Positions 1 through 7,052 of a stretch of 64,000 nucleotides of DNA are shown here, one piece after another. The stretch is from contig CAJTOK010000005.1 in the NCBI GenBank assembly GCA_910577825.1, forward strand, positions 1 through 64,000. Reading direction: 5' to 3'. Numbering within the stretch: position 1 is the stretch's first letter; every line of letters begins with the position of its first letter. The notes beneath the pieces were generated by a model that worked only from the letters and a program-made list of their open reading frames with translations, ran no database searches and was not told the DNA's origin. The stretch comes from an uncultured Lachnospiraceae bacterium (GTDB lineage: Bacteria > Bacillota > Clostridia > Lachnospirales > Lachnospiraceae). The translations under genes and the position numbers were made by a program.

Positions 1-626
1 ATTAAAGGCAGGTTATTCATGTATCTGTAATTTATAAGCTCATACATGACGTTTATATCTGTTTCTGTAAGTTTGCCTTTGAGTAAATCGTCTATGTACA
101 GCACAGGTGCGTCCGTGTATACGCCAAGTGCCTTTAAGTATGCTGCTTCATCTGCAATGTTCTGCTTTATTCTGGTCATTGCATTGCGGTAAGGCATATA
201 TATGACTGGTATACCCATAGTTATAAGGCTGCTGCATATGGATGTGCCAAGATGCGTTTTACCACAGCCGGGCTGCCCACAGAACATGATTGAATTATGC
301 CTGCCATGTCTGGTTTCCTTAAAGTTTTTAACATAATTTACCGCTTTATTTTTAGCGCTAGCAAGCACTGGTTCTCCCCTGGTATCAAAGCTGTTAAAAC
401 TTTTTTTAAGGAACTCTTTAGACAGCCCGCTTTTTTCCATCAGCTCCTTTGCACGTTTAACTGCATAACAGACACAACTGCGCATTACTTCGTGTCCGTC
501 CTGGCAGGATATTATCCAGCCTGTGTCCTGGCACTCCTTGCAGCCATAGTTTTTTTGTACAGGTGCTTCACCTTCTGCTTTTGGGGCTTTTGGGTGTGCT
601 TTAAGCCACATTTCAAGTTTATCCAT
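1..626 (-). CDS. DnaC-like helicase loader ATPase (3' end outside window)
   Basis: AAA+ ATPase expected to load the replicative helicase at the phage origin. The start at 626 sits behind a GGCAGGAGGTGGG-type ribosome binding site. An N-terminal zinc-binding stretch (CKEC, then CVC) is followed by Walker A GQPGCGKTHLG and Walker B VLYIDD, the usual order for DnaC/DnaI/IstB-type loaders. The start overlaps the end of the upstream initiator gene by 8 bases, so the two are probably translationally coupled, as in many phage replication modules. The C-terminus lies beyond base 1, so the sensor motifs cannot be judged. IstB is the main alternative, but the initiator neighbour favours a replication role. 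Confidence 0.85.
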   Translation of the reverse strand, partial: MDKLEMWLKAHPKAPKAEGEAPVQKNYGCKECQDTGWIISCQDGHEVMRSCVCYAVKRAKELMEKSGLSKEFLKKSFNSFDTRGEPVLASAKNKAVNYVKNFKETRHGRHNSIMFCGQPGCGKTHLGTSICSSLITMGIPVIYMPYRNAMTRIKQNIADEAAYLKALGVYTDAPVLYIDDLLKGKLTETDINVMYELINYRYMNNLPL

Positions 627-1608
627 TCTGCCCACCTCCTGCCAGCCTTTCAAGCAGTTCTAAGGAATAACCGCTTTTACCTATACGCTGCTGCCCTGTA
701 TCTGGTGTCTGTGTGGTATCTGTCCTGGCATCAGTATAATTGCCCTCAAGGACTTTAATAAAATTATTAGGGCGTACAAACCACTCAAACGTTATAGTCC
801 ACCCGTTTTTATTATTCCCACACAAAAAGGCACTGTTTTTAATATTTTCCATAGCTTCCAGGACTTTATCAACACCATACATACGTATACGTGCTTTAAG
901 CATGTCATAACGTTTGGTCTTCGGGTTTATGCTGTTTACAGGTTTTATCCCACACTGGGCAAGGGAGTTCCATTTTTTTGTGATACGCTGGACGTCAGTC
1001 CGGCAAACAGTATCTTTAGATACTGTTAAATTTACATCTGTGTTTATATCTGTGTTTATATTTGTATTTATATCTGTGTTTATATCTGGTATAGGTTCGC
1101 CATTTTTGACACTTCGATTGGACATTTCTGGTACTTCGATTGGACAATTTGTCTTATCGGCTGGACAATCTGTCTTACCGGCTGGACAGTCTGGCTTATC
1201 GGTTAGATAATCTGGCTCACCGGCTAGACAATCTGTCTTATCAGTTAGACAGTCTGTCTTATCGGCTAGACAGTGTGTCTGGTTATCAATACCATTCTGT
1301 CTGATACCCTGCCCTTTTACAGTCAGTGTATACCATAATGTTTTATCATAAGGGCTGTTGTTATAATCCCCTGTAATAACCAGTCCTTCATCACATAAAT
1401 GGTGCAATGCCCTTGATATAGTCCTGGAAGAAGCATAAGGAAACATTTCCGCAAATGCCCTGGAACTGTTATATGTCCAGTAACACCCGTCATGGAAATG
1501 GACATCATTTGCTTTATTCTTTTCTACCCAGTAACTAATATTTTCAAACAGTACAGCTTCTAACATTCCATATTTTGCCGCTATTTCAACATTAAAACTA
1601 TGGTTCAT
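619..1608 (-). CDS. Replication initiator with winged-helix N-terminus and internal origin repeats
   Basis: Probable phage replication initiator (DnaD/replisome-organiser type). I chose the start at 1608 because AGGAGGTAATTTAT lies just upstream; an earlier in-frame start exists but lacks a good site. The first ~110 residues resemble the N-terminal helix-turn-helix of phage initiators (SRTISRALHHLCDEGLV recognition-helix region). Residues ~120-185 are low complexity: seven-residue units such as DCLTDKT and then repeated DINT units, encoded by the DNA repeats listed separately. The C-terminal ~110 residues resemble a DnaD-like replisome domain with a tryptophan-rich end (GWTITFEWFVRPNNFIKVL). 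It overlaps the helicase-loader gene. The function is family inference; the repeats are seen directly. Confidence 0.75.
   Translation of the reverse strand: MNHSFNVEIAAKYGMLEAVLFENISYWVEKNKANDVHFHDGCYWTYNSSRAFAEMFPYASSRTISRALHHLCDEGLVITGDYNNSPYDKTLWYTLTVKGQGIRQNGIDNQTHCLADKTDCLTDKTDCLAGEPDYLTDKPDCPAGKTDCPADKTNCPIEVPEMSNRSVKNGEPIPDINTDINTNINTDINTDVNLTVSKDTVCRTDVQRITKKWNSLAQCGIKPVNSINPKTKRYDMLKARIRMYGVDKVLEAMENIKNSAFLCGNNKNGWTITFEWFVRPNNFIKVLEGNYTDARTDTTQTPDTGQQRIGKSGYSLELLERLAGGGQNG
1033..1092. repeat. Five AT-rich 12-bp tandem repeats (probable DNA unwinding element)
   Basis: Five consecutive 12-bp units of the form TATATCTGTGTT (1033, 1045, 1057, 1069, 1081) lie inside the initiator gene directly beside the 21-bp iterons. 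AT-rich 12-13-mers next to iterons are the standard layout of iteron origins and of lambda ori inside gene O. The unwinding role is inferred. Confidence 0.65.
1108..1281. repeat. Eight ~21-bp iterons inside the initiator gene (probable phage origin)
   Basis: A block with the core CTTATCGGCTGGACAATCTG recurs with a strict 21-bp period: the GGACA/AGACA core falls at 1142, 1163, 1184, 1205, 1226, 1247 and 1268. A further copy lies 22 bp upstream at 1120. The repeats encode cysteine-containing heptapeptides in the initiator, but such regular DNA spacing at two helical turns suggests binding sites for the initiator itself. Confidence 0.7.
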
Positions 1609-1710
1609 ATAAATTACCTCCTTAATCTTGTTTTCCATGTATTGACAGCCCATGACAGGACTGTTATAATCATAATATAATTTTTATTAAGTACCTTGTT
1701 GAGTGCCTGT

Positions 1711-1965
1711 TTATTGCAGGCACTCTTCTTTTGTCTTGCAGACTTCCATGCACAAATCCAATGTGAATTTTGAAAGGGTAATGCTCTTTATGTACTCCTT
1801 TGTTAATTCCAGCAGATACCAGCGTTGCAAAACCTCTTCCCTTTTTGAATGCTGGTATATGTATGCCTGTTTGCACCTGGCATGGTTTAATGCCTCCCCA
1901 AACATGCTGTCTGTGATGCTGCTGCCAAGTACAGCTTCCAGTTCTGTTTTACTTATTCCATTCAT
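1711..1965 (-). CDS. Small phage protein, unrecognised (84 aa)
   Basis: Not recognised. The start at 1965 has an AGGAGGAAGTAAACA ribosome binding site. The protein is hydrophilic and mostly helical by appearance, with an acidic/basic mix and no membrane segment or zinc motif. It is the first gene downstream of the small early genes and directly upstream of the initiator. A GAGTGCCTG/CAGGCACTC inverted repeat (1701-1725) covers its stop codon and may end or slow transcription there. Its position suggests a replication accessory or regulatory role, which is only context inference. Confidence 0.6.
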   Translation of the reverse strand: MNGISKTELEAVLGSSITDSMFGEALNHARCKQAYIYQHSKREEVLQRWYLLELTKEYIKSITLSKFTLDLCMEVCKTKEECLQ

Positions 1966-2030
1966 TGTTTACTTCCTCCTTTTTTGATAGATTTTATAAT
2001 ATACTGTATATTTCTCCTGTTAATTTTCCC

Positions 2031-2231
2031 TTATAATTTTTTAATTACATCTTTTATAATTGCAATGCCAGAGTCTGCTTCAATATTTACATTTTTAAAA
2101 TGTCCGTTTTTATAGATTATAATTATTTTGTCTTGTGCTTTGCTAAGTATAAGCTCTAATATACCTTCTCCTGCCCTGGTTAAAACCAGTACATCTTTTA
2201 AAGCTTTGATAATTTTTTCTTTGTTTTCCAT
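2031..2231 (-). CDS. Small hypothetical protein (66 aa)
   Basis: Not recognised. A GAAAGGGG site precedes the ATG at 2231. The composition is mixed, with an N-terminal lysine-rich helix and a central hydrophobic beta-like stretch (KIIIIYKNGHFKNV) that resembles a small alpha/beta fold rather than a membrane protein. It follows the 2235-2477 gene by three bases, so the two are likely co-transcribed in the leftward early operon. Confidence 0.55.
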   Translation of the reverse strand: MENKEKIIKALKDVLVLTRAGEGILELILSKAQDKIIIIYKNGHFKNVNIEADSGIAIIKDVIKKL

Positions 2232-2234
2232 GTA

Positions 2235-2477
2235 CTACCCCTTTCCTTCTTGTAGCAGTTTAAATGCCTTTTCTTTTAATTCTTCCAAACCCTGTGACTG
2301 TTTGTAAGCCATATCACAAAGATAATAGAATACTTCTTCATAATCCTTTGTGTTGTAACTGCCATTAAACGCTGCCTCTGTTACTGCCAGAAGCAAACCT
2401 TTAAAAGCGGCTGCTGCATTTGAAGCTTCTTCGATTTCATATATAAGTTCCAGTTCCTGTGCTTTATCTAAAATCAT
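2235..2477 (-). CDS. Small acidic hypothetical protein (80 aa), first gene of leftward operon
   Basis: Not recognised. I chose the start at 2477 for its GGAGGCTGTAAC site; a longer frame begins at 2519 inside the operator region and is unlikely. The protein is acidic and alanine-rich (EEASNAAAAFKGLLLAV) and probably all-helical. It is the first gene leftward of the repressor operators, the position usually held by a Cro-like or early regulator, but I see no helix-turn-helix. Confidence 0.55.
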   Translation of the reverse strand: MILDKAQELELIYEIEEASNAAAAFKGLLLAVTEAAFNGSYNTKDYEEVFYYLCDMAYKQSQGLEELKEKAFKLLQEGKG

Positions 2478-2497
2478 GTTACAGCCTCCTCTTATTA

Positions 2498-2565
2498 TGC
2501 TCATATTGCACACGTGCATATTGCACGTTGTTTATATTTATATAATAACGTACAATTTGAGCATA
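2498..2565. promoter_or_regulatory. Operator region of the XRE repressor
   Basis: A perfect palindrome ACGTGCA-TAT-TGCACGT lies at 2511-2527. Flanking it, GCTCATATTGCAC and the inverted near-copy GTACAATTTGAGC (11 of 13 matching) form a second, wider symmetry. The region lies between divergent genes (leftward 2477, rightward repressor 2592), as expected for a lysogeny switch. Binding is inferred. Confidence 0.6.
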
Positions 2566-2591
2566 GTCAAGTGTTTTTTAAGGAGGTTAAA

Positions 2592-2852
2592 ATGTTGGGA
2601 AAACGGCTCCGTTCCATGCGGATGAAGCGCCATTTCACACAACCGCAGCTTGCAGATATGCTTGATATTGCTTTGCGTACTTATCAGGGATATGAAGGAG
2701 AAACACGTTCACCATCTTTAGATACTCTTGTCAAAATAGCAGATATTCTGGATGTACCTACTGACTATCTCCTTGGACGGGATGAGTTTTTACATTCACT
2801 CGGAGTATCCGTTGATGAATACCAAACAAATCTTCCAGACAGTCCCAAATAG
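2592..2852 (+). CDS. XRE-family repressor-like protein (86 aa)
   Basis: Helix-turn-helix DNA-binding protein of the Xre/CI/Cro class. The start at 2592 follows AAGGAGGTTAAA. The HTH occupies about residues 5-60 (LRSMRMKRHFTQPQLADML, then TYQGYEGETRSPSLDTLVKIADILDVPTDYLLG, the typical end of this fold). There is no oligomerisation or LexA-type peptidase domain, so a co-regulator or an antirepressor must act on it. The palindromic operators immediately upstream suggest autoregulation and control of the leftward operon. Its last ~95 bases overlap the 3' end of the convergent XRE gene on the other strand. Confidence 0.85.
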   Translation: MLGKRLRSMRMKRHFTQPQLADMLDIALRTYQGYEGETRSPSLDTLVKIADILDVPTDYLLGRDEFLHSLGVSVDEYQTNLPDSPK

Positions 2853-2979
2853 TAAAATCACCTGTCCTATCTCCTGCTTCAATGTTCTGGTAATATCTAA
2901 TACTTATTTTTAATTTATCTGCTACTTCTTGTTGTGTCATGCCCGCCTTCTGGCGGGCTTCTTTTAAATTTTTGCGCAT
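2758..2979 (-). CDS. XRE-family transcriptional regulator (73 aa), convergent with the repressor
   Basis: Helix-turn-helix protein. Residues 1-50 read as a standard Xre fold (ARQKAGMTQQEVADKLKISIRYYQNIEAG). The ribosome site AAAGAGGT lies 10 bases before the start at 2979. The C-terminal ~30 residues are encoded opposite the repressor's C-terminal codons, an overlap of 95 bp tail to tail. Such overlap allows transcriptional interference or antisense control between the two regulators. The last 20 residues do not resemble an Xre end, so the true protein may function without them. Confidence 0.65.
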   Translation of the reverse strand: MRKNLKEARQKAGMTQQEVADKLKISIRYYQNIEAGDRTGDFTIWDCLEDLFGIHQRILRVNVKTHPVQGDSQ

Positions 2980-3049
2980 ATGCTTGTACCTCTTTCATAC
3001 TGTTAAATAAGCTATATTAGCAAACTGTCCTATCCTGTCTTTGCAGTTC

Positions 3050-3451
3050 TTATGCAGGATTTGTGCTTGTTTTTGTTCTTGCTGGCATATTCCACTGCAC
3101 ATCTAAAATAGAATTTTCAATCAATCTTAGCGTGTCTGTATCATTTCTGTAGTATTCATAAATGTCATCACAGACTGCATATGCCAGTTCCCTAGCATCT
3201 TCTTGAATCAAATCCTTGCTTATAATAACTCCCTTTTCTTTTATGGAATTGAGCGTGTTGTTGGGTTCTTCAGCAAAATCTCCATCAAATTCTTCTATGC
3301 AGGCTTTCACCCAATTTTCGTAGTACCTTATTAAAAAATCTTTGTCATTTTCTGTGAATTTCCAGCCTGTGTTATAATTAATATAAGGTCCAATATCATG
3401 CGGCTTTTGATTTTTCATACCAGATTTAACAATACTGTATACTTCTCTCAT
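3050..3451 (-). CDS. Hypothetical protein (133 aa) downstream of Rha antirepressor
   Basis: Not recognised. The start at 3451 lies 5 bases after the stop of the antirepressor gene, with GGTGGTG upstream, so the two are co-transcribed. The protein is soluble, acidic and rich in aromatic residues (DKDFLIRYYENWVKACIEEF), and probably helical. No motif is visible. Confidence 0.55.
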   Translation of the reverse strand: MREVYSIVKSGMKNQKPHDIGPYINYNTGWKFTENDKDFLIRYYENWVKACIEEFDGDFAEEPNNTLNSIKEKGVIISKDLIQEDARELAYAVCDDIYEYYRNDTDTLRLIENSILDVQWNMPARTKTSTNPA

Positions 3452-3455
3452 TCCA

Positions 3456-4199
3456 TTACACCACCTTTTGATACAACTCTACAAATCTATCCATATAATA
3501 CAAAGGCTGCACTTCCTTTTGGTTATATGGGCTGACTGCATTTTCTCCATATTGCAGGCCACTATCTGTTAATGCTTTAAATTTCTTTATTTCTCCCTTG
3601 CCTGATGGTCTTGCTCTTTCTTCCAGATAACCACATTCAAGCAGTTTCTGATTAAATTTGACTGCCGATATTTTATAGCCATGCTCTTTCAACAGAGTAG
3701 ATAGTGCTTTCATCTGCCTGTTGCCATTATGTTCATATTTTGGCAGGAAACCTGTAGGAATACCCACATCTTTACAATAATTCTCATACATGAGAAGCCT
3801 GCTTGCGGTATTCACATTCAAATCATCAGCGATAAACTTTACAATGCTTATACCCTGTTCAATAGAAATTTTGTTGCCGCTCTGCTTGATATAATCCTCC
3901 ATGTCGTGAAAACGGTTTATATACCTTGCTGTAAACGCTACACCTTTTGCTCCTGTCAGTTTGCTTGCGATAAATTCACAACCCTTTTTCGTAACTCCGT
4001 AACATGGCCTGCTTTGATTATTTGCGTCTAAATATGTACTTTCGATAAAGAAACCGCCCAAGTCAATTTTCACTTCGGCAGACTTTTGAATGTATCTGCG
4101 AATGTCTTTCATCAGATTGCTATGCTCTTTCTCTACCATTTTCGCAACCTCTAATGAAGTTATTGTCTGCTGGTTTTCCAATAACGCCAAATTTTTCAT
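3456..4199 (-). CDS. Rha-family antirepressor (247 aa)
   Basis: Phage regulatory protein. Residues ~10-110 carry the Rha (pRha) domain: TSLEVAKMVEKEHSNLMKDI, FFIESTYLDANNQSRPCYGV, then KGCEFIASKLTGAKGVAFTARYINRF. The C-terminal ~110 residues (SRLLMYENYCKDVGIP onward) form a second domain that recurs in the ORF6N protein at 61627-62439 and in a remnant just upstream. The start at 4199 has AGGAGGTTGAAGAC upstream. Proteins of this class typically counteract repressors or shift the lytic/lysogenic choice; with two XRE regulators next door, that role is plausible here. Confidence 0.85.
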   Translation of the reverse strand: MKNLALLENQQTITSLEVAKMVEKEHSNLMKDIRRYIQKSAEVKIDLGGFFIESTYLDANNQSRPCYGVTKKGCEFIASKLTGAKGVAFTARYINRFHDMEDYIKQSGNKISIEQGISIVKFIADDLNVNTASRLLMYENYCKDVGIPTGFLPKYEHNGNRQMKALSTLLKEHGYKISAVKFNQKLLECGYLEERARPSGKGEIKKFKALTDSGLQYGENAVSPYNQKEVQPLYYMDRFVELYQKVV

Positions 4200-4227
4200 G
4201 TCTTCAACCTCCTTTTGTTTTCAATCC

Positions 4228-4300
4228 TTTGCCTGTTGCCATTAATTCCATATCCTGGCAGAAAGACTGTAGGAATACCAACATCTTTACAATATAACTT
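4228..4300 (-). pseudogene. Remnant of an antirepressor C-terminal domain
   Basis: Read on the minus strand, this stretch translates as YCKDVGIPTVFLPGYGINGN, close to YCKDVGIPTGFLPKYEHNGN in the intact Rha protein next to it (3456-4199). No start or continuation is present. It is probably the debris of a second antirepressor left after recombination between homologous C-terminal modules. Confidence 0.75.
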
Positions 4301-4322
4301 GTTTACTGGTATCCTACTTAAA

Positions 4323-4760
4323 TTATTCTGCATGAAACCCATTCACACCATCAGATTTTACAGCCGTGCCATTCATACCATAAACACCACTTTCCCTGCT
4401 TAATTCCTCAAATTTCAATTTTACATCATCTACAATGCGGAGAATAAACGCCTGTGGTGTCACTGTCCCAGTTGCTGGTCTGTAGCATATACCAAAATAG
4501 TTTTGTAAAAAACCAATATCAGCAAGGTTCATTGCATTATTAATCGGTGTCCTTATCTCTTTCTGTATTCCTGCAAAAGTTAATCCATATTTACCAGCAA
4601 TAAAAGAAAACACTTCTTTTTGTTTTATATCTGCAGGACATTTACTTTCTGCATAAACAAGGATAATATCCCTCAGAATGTAAAAACCTTTATCTGAAAT
4701 TTTTACGCCTGCCTTGATAAGTGTATCTGTGACAATCTGTTTTTTAAGTATATTATTCAT
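4323..4760 (-). CDS. Spo0A C-terminal-domain-like DNA-binding protein (145 aa)
   Basis: Residues ~10-80 match the pattern of the Spo0A effector domain: an amphipathic helix (VTDTLIKAGVKISDKGFYILRDII), a middle helix, then FSFIAGKYGLTFAGIQKEIRTPINNA, comparable to the sigma-contact and recognition-helix region of Spo0A (IAKKYNTTPSRVERAIRHAI). No receiver domain is present, so it would be a phosphorylation-independent version. The start codon overlaps the upstream stop in an ATGA arrangement. A phage copy could recognise 0A-box-like sites or interfere with host sporulation; that is inference. The ~50-residue C-terminal tail is unrecognised. Confidence 0.6.
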   Translation of the reverse strand: MNNILKKQIVTDTLIKAGVKISDKGFYILRDIILVYAESKCPADIKQKEVFSFIAGKYGLTFAGIQKEIRTPINNAMNLADIGFLQNYFGICYRPATGTVTPQAFILRIVDDVKLKFEELSRESGVYGMNGTAVKSDGVNGFHAE

Positions 4761-4939
4761 ACCACACCGCCTTCACTTTGTAGCATTTTATTCTGCTCTG
4801 CCAGTTCATTCCATCTTTCATCTGTTATCTGTGGAATGTCATATACTGCAACCTTAACTGGTTTTAACAGGTGGTTTATACCAGAGCTGTTATAGCTTCT
4901 GGTCTTAGCTTTTTTATTTCTTTTCTTAATTTTAAGCAT
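4757..4939 (-). CDS. Small basic protein upstream of Spo0A-like gene (60 aa)
   Basis: Not recognised. I chose the start at 4939 because GAAAGGAGTTATTTTT precedes it; a longer frame from 5062 would run through a structured leader. The N-terminus is very basic (MLKIKKRNKKAKTRSYNSSG), then the sequence turns acidic. Its stop overlaps the next start, so the pair is translationally coupled. Confidence 0.5.
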   Translation of the reverse strand: MLKIKKRNKKAKTRSYNSSGINHLLKPVKVAVYDIPQITDERWNELAEQNKMLQSEGGVV

Positions 4940-4970
4940 AAAAATAACTCCTTTCAAAAATTGGTACTTG

Positions 4971-5083
4971 AAAGAAGCCACTCCATATGTTACAATATTC
5001 CATACGGAGAGTGACTTCTTGAAACTTCTTCGTGCTAAAAGGTTAGTCGTATCGGTCGCCAAACTGGAAACGACTAATCTTTT
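4971..5083. promoter_or_regulatory. Two stem-loops between the RHH gene and the 60-aa gene
   Basis: One imperfect hairpin joins AAGAAGCCACTCC (~4973) with GGAGAGTGACTTCTT (~5008-5022). A second joins TTAGTCG (5043-5049) with CGACTAA (5071-5077) and is followed on the plus strand by TCTTTTTT. On the minus strand they lie between two co-directional genes and could act as an attenuator; no ligand class is recognised. Confidence 0.4.
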
Positions 5084-5253
5084 TTAATATCTGGCCTTAA
5101 TCTGTGTATTCCCCGCCTTATACCCTCTGTTTTGACTATCTTCTCTTGATTGCAGTAATCTTCAAGAATTTCCTTTGTTTCATTATCAAGCCTGACATGT
5201 ATAGGATTTGATTTAGGATTTTCAGATTTTGGTCTGCCTGTGCGTGGGCTCAT
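5074..5253 (-). CDS. Ribbon-helix-helix (CopG/Arc-type) regulator (59 aa)
   Basis: Short protein beginning MSPRTGRPKSENPKSNPIHV. A basic N-terminal arm, a beta strand (NPIHVRLDN) and a helix (ETKEILEDYCNQ) followed by a second helix are the layout of ribbon-helix-helix repressors, which bind DNA as dimers. GAGGTGATTAC precedes the ATG at 5253. The upstream 30-codon frame stops exactly over this start (ATGA), suggesting coupling. Confidence 0.65.
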   Translation of the reverse strand: MSPRTGRPKSENPKSNPIHVRLDNETKEILEDYCNQEKIVKTEGIRRGIHRLRPDIKKD

Positions 5254-5342
5254 GTAATCACCTCGTTTTCTATAGCCCTATAAATAATATAATTCATGTA
5301 GCCCAATAAGTCAATAGGTTTTCTGAAATTATTTTTCTTCAT
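5250..5342 (-). CDS. Possible 30-aa leader peptide coupled to the RHH gene
   Basis: A frame of 30 codons starts at 5342 behind AGAGGAAAAAAGA and ends in an ATGA overlap with the RHH start. The product (MKKNNFRKPIDLLGYMNYII...) has no recognised family. It may simply provide translational coupling. Confidence 0.35.
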   Translation of the reverse strand: MKKNNFRKPIDLLGYMNYIIYRAIENEVIT

Positions 5343-5510
5343 TTCTTTTTTCCTCTTTTTGCTGGACTTTATCTGCATTCTTATAATTTTATATACATTT
5401 GTTATTTCTTATCCTTTACAAATCTGTTCATTATATCAAATACTATCAAAAAAAGTTTTAATAAAAAAAGAACCAGAATAAATCCAGTCCTTTCTTAGTT
5501 ATATATTCCA

Positions 5511-5738
5511 TTATTCAATATTAATTACAGAAAAATCTATCTCAAAATCTTCATAGATTCCAGCCTTGACTTTATCTGAAAACGTATGATCACCTACTGT
5601 ATCATGTTCAAAATTATATACCATGACCCTGTTTTTCTCATAATCAACAATCCAGTATTCCCTTACCCCTGCTGCATTATATTTAAGCAGTTTCTTGAAA
5701 TAATCTATATATTTACCACATGGTGATGTTAATATCTT
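5511..5738 (-). pseudogene. Uma2-family (DUF820) endonuclease remnant, C-terminal part only
   Basis: The minus-strand translation SPCGKYIDYFKKLLKYN then AGVREYWIVDYEKNRVMVYNF matches the conserved core of Uma2/DUF820 PD-(D/E)xK proteins (normally SPS..., AGVREYWIVDP...). An in-frame stop lies just upstream (5739-5741) and there is no start, so about two thirds of the usual ~190-residue protein is missing. It is probably a bacterial gene fragment carried with the accessory region. Confidence 0.75.
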
Positions 5739-5776
5739 CTAATTTATTTATTCTTTTTTTACAATCATCTTTTCTT

Positions 5777-5998
5777 CTAGTAAATATATCTTTTTTGCCA
5801 ATTTATTAATTTATTTGAGTTTTCTTTTAAATTATTTATACATAACTCAATTTTACCAAGCAGTTTAATTCCATTATTAATATAGCAATTTAATTCCTCT
5901 CTAAAAAATACAGCTTTTTTTAAGTAATTATCAACATCATTTACATATTTCTCACATTCACTTTTTATTAATCCATATTGGTCTGGTGATAAACTCAT
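5777..5998 (-). CDS. Small helical protein (73 aa), unrecognised
   Basis: Not recognised. I chose the start at 5998 for GATAGGAGTGTATATT. The sequence looks like two amphipathic helices rich in N, K, E and L (LIKSECEKYVNDVDNYLKKA, then INNGIKLLGKIELCINNLKE), possibly a coiled coil. The very AT-rich codon use resembles its defence-like neighbours rather than the replication genes. Confidence 0.5.
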   Translation of the reverse strand: MSLSPDQYGLIKSECEKYVNDVDNYLKKAVFFREELNCYINNGIKLLGKIELCINNLKENSNKLINWQKRYIY

Positions 5999-6152
5999 AA
6001 TATACACTCCTATCAAAAAAATAAATAAAATAGTTATTTTATTTACCTGTATACATAATTTTTTTAATGGTCAAATGACAATAATTTTGTTTTTAAATTT
6101 GAATAATAATATATAGCTTACACTTTTTTCTAAAATTAATTTGTAATAATCC

Positions 6153-7025
6153 TCATTTCATATGCTCTATTTCCATCTTTCGTATCCATGCTGTACCATC
6201 ATTAGATAAAACCTCTTCCCCAAGCATTTCTTCTGTAGATTTATCTTTAGAGTCAATCAAATCCAAGATAGCAAGATATAAATATGCTTCATAATCTTTT
6301 TCATTTTCTATTAACTGTTTAGTTTTAGCACTCTTATAATTTATAGATATAGCACATGTTTCTTCAAATTTTAATGGTGCAATAATATCTGGATTTGGTA
6401 TCTTTGAAATTTCTTCCAACTGTAAAAAATTATCCCCAAATATTTCCTGATTTAGATTATCATTAATAAAATTATTAGAAGATATAGTATAAATCTTATT
6501 ATATTTTTTTTCCTTATAATCATAATAATTCAAAATAAAATATAAAACGCATTCTGCACTCACATTATCATCTGAAAAAATAGTTTCTGAATACTTATCA
6601 ATAAATTCATTTAATTTAGCTTGTTTTTCATCTTTAATATAAAATGCTTCATCTGAACTGTTATAAGAATAACTATTTTCACCATAATAACCAAGGATTT
6701 CAATTGTTATATCAGTATCCTCATCTTTATCTTCATTATAAAATAAAAATGATACATATATTGATGGATAGATTGTTGCATTATTAATTGCTCCACCTGA
6801 ATTACTTATTTTCCATGTTAAAAAACCATCCTCGGCTATATTTTTTTCTATTGAAAATCTTGGTTTCAAAACTTCATCATTCCGATTATCGTCTTTTATT
6901 GAATACAACTGTGCCATTATGGCAATAATAATAGGAATTATTGCAACAATAAAAAAATTTAAATATTTTTTTATCCTTTTTCTGTTCTTTTTGTTTTTTC
7001 CTTTTGTTTTTTTCTTTTTTCCCAT
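6153..7025 (-). CDS. Membrane-anchored protein (290 aa) in the accessory island
   Basis: Not recognised. The N-terminus is extremely basic (about 20 residues mostly K, N and R), followed by one membrane helix (NFFIVAIIPIIIAIMAQLYS, residues ~22-42). About 245 soluble, beta-rich residues follow. The positive-inside rule places the large domain outside. AGGTGAACTAATT precedes the start at 7025. It lies 27 bp downstream of the multi-membrane protein and is probably co-transcribed with it. I infer an accessory or defence-associated role from location only. Confidence 0.6.
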   Translation of the reverse strand: MGKKKKTKGKNKKNRKRIKKYLNFFIVAIIPIIIAIMAQLYSIKDDNRNDEVLKPRFSIEKNIAEDGFLTWKISNSGGAINNATIYPSIYVSFLFYNEDKDEDTDITIEILGYYGENSYSYNSSDEAFYIKDEKQAKLNEFIDKYSETIFSDDNVSAECVLYFILNYYDYKEKKYNKIYTISSNNFINDNLNQEIFGDNFLQLEEISKIPNPDIIAPLKFEETCAISINYKSAKTKQLIENEKDYEAYLYLAILDLIDSKDKSTEEMLGEEVLSNDGTAWIRKMEIEHMK

Positions 7026-7052
7026 AATTAGTTCACCTCAAAAAGCAGATTT

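Noticed and set aside
297..758. 153-codon plus-strand frame
   Set aside because: Lies antisense to the helicase-loader and initiator genes, whose motifs are clear; phenylalanine/cysteine-rich shadow composition.
1040..1290. CRISPR-like short repeats
   Set aside because: The 21-bp units are directly contiguous without spacers and lie in a coding frame; they fit iterons instead.
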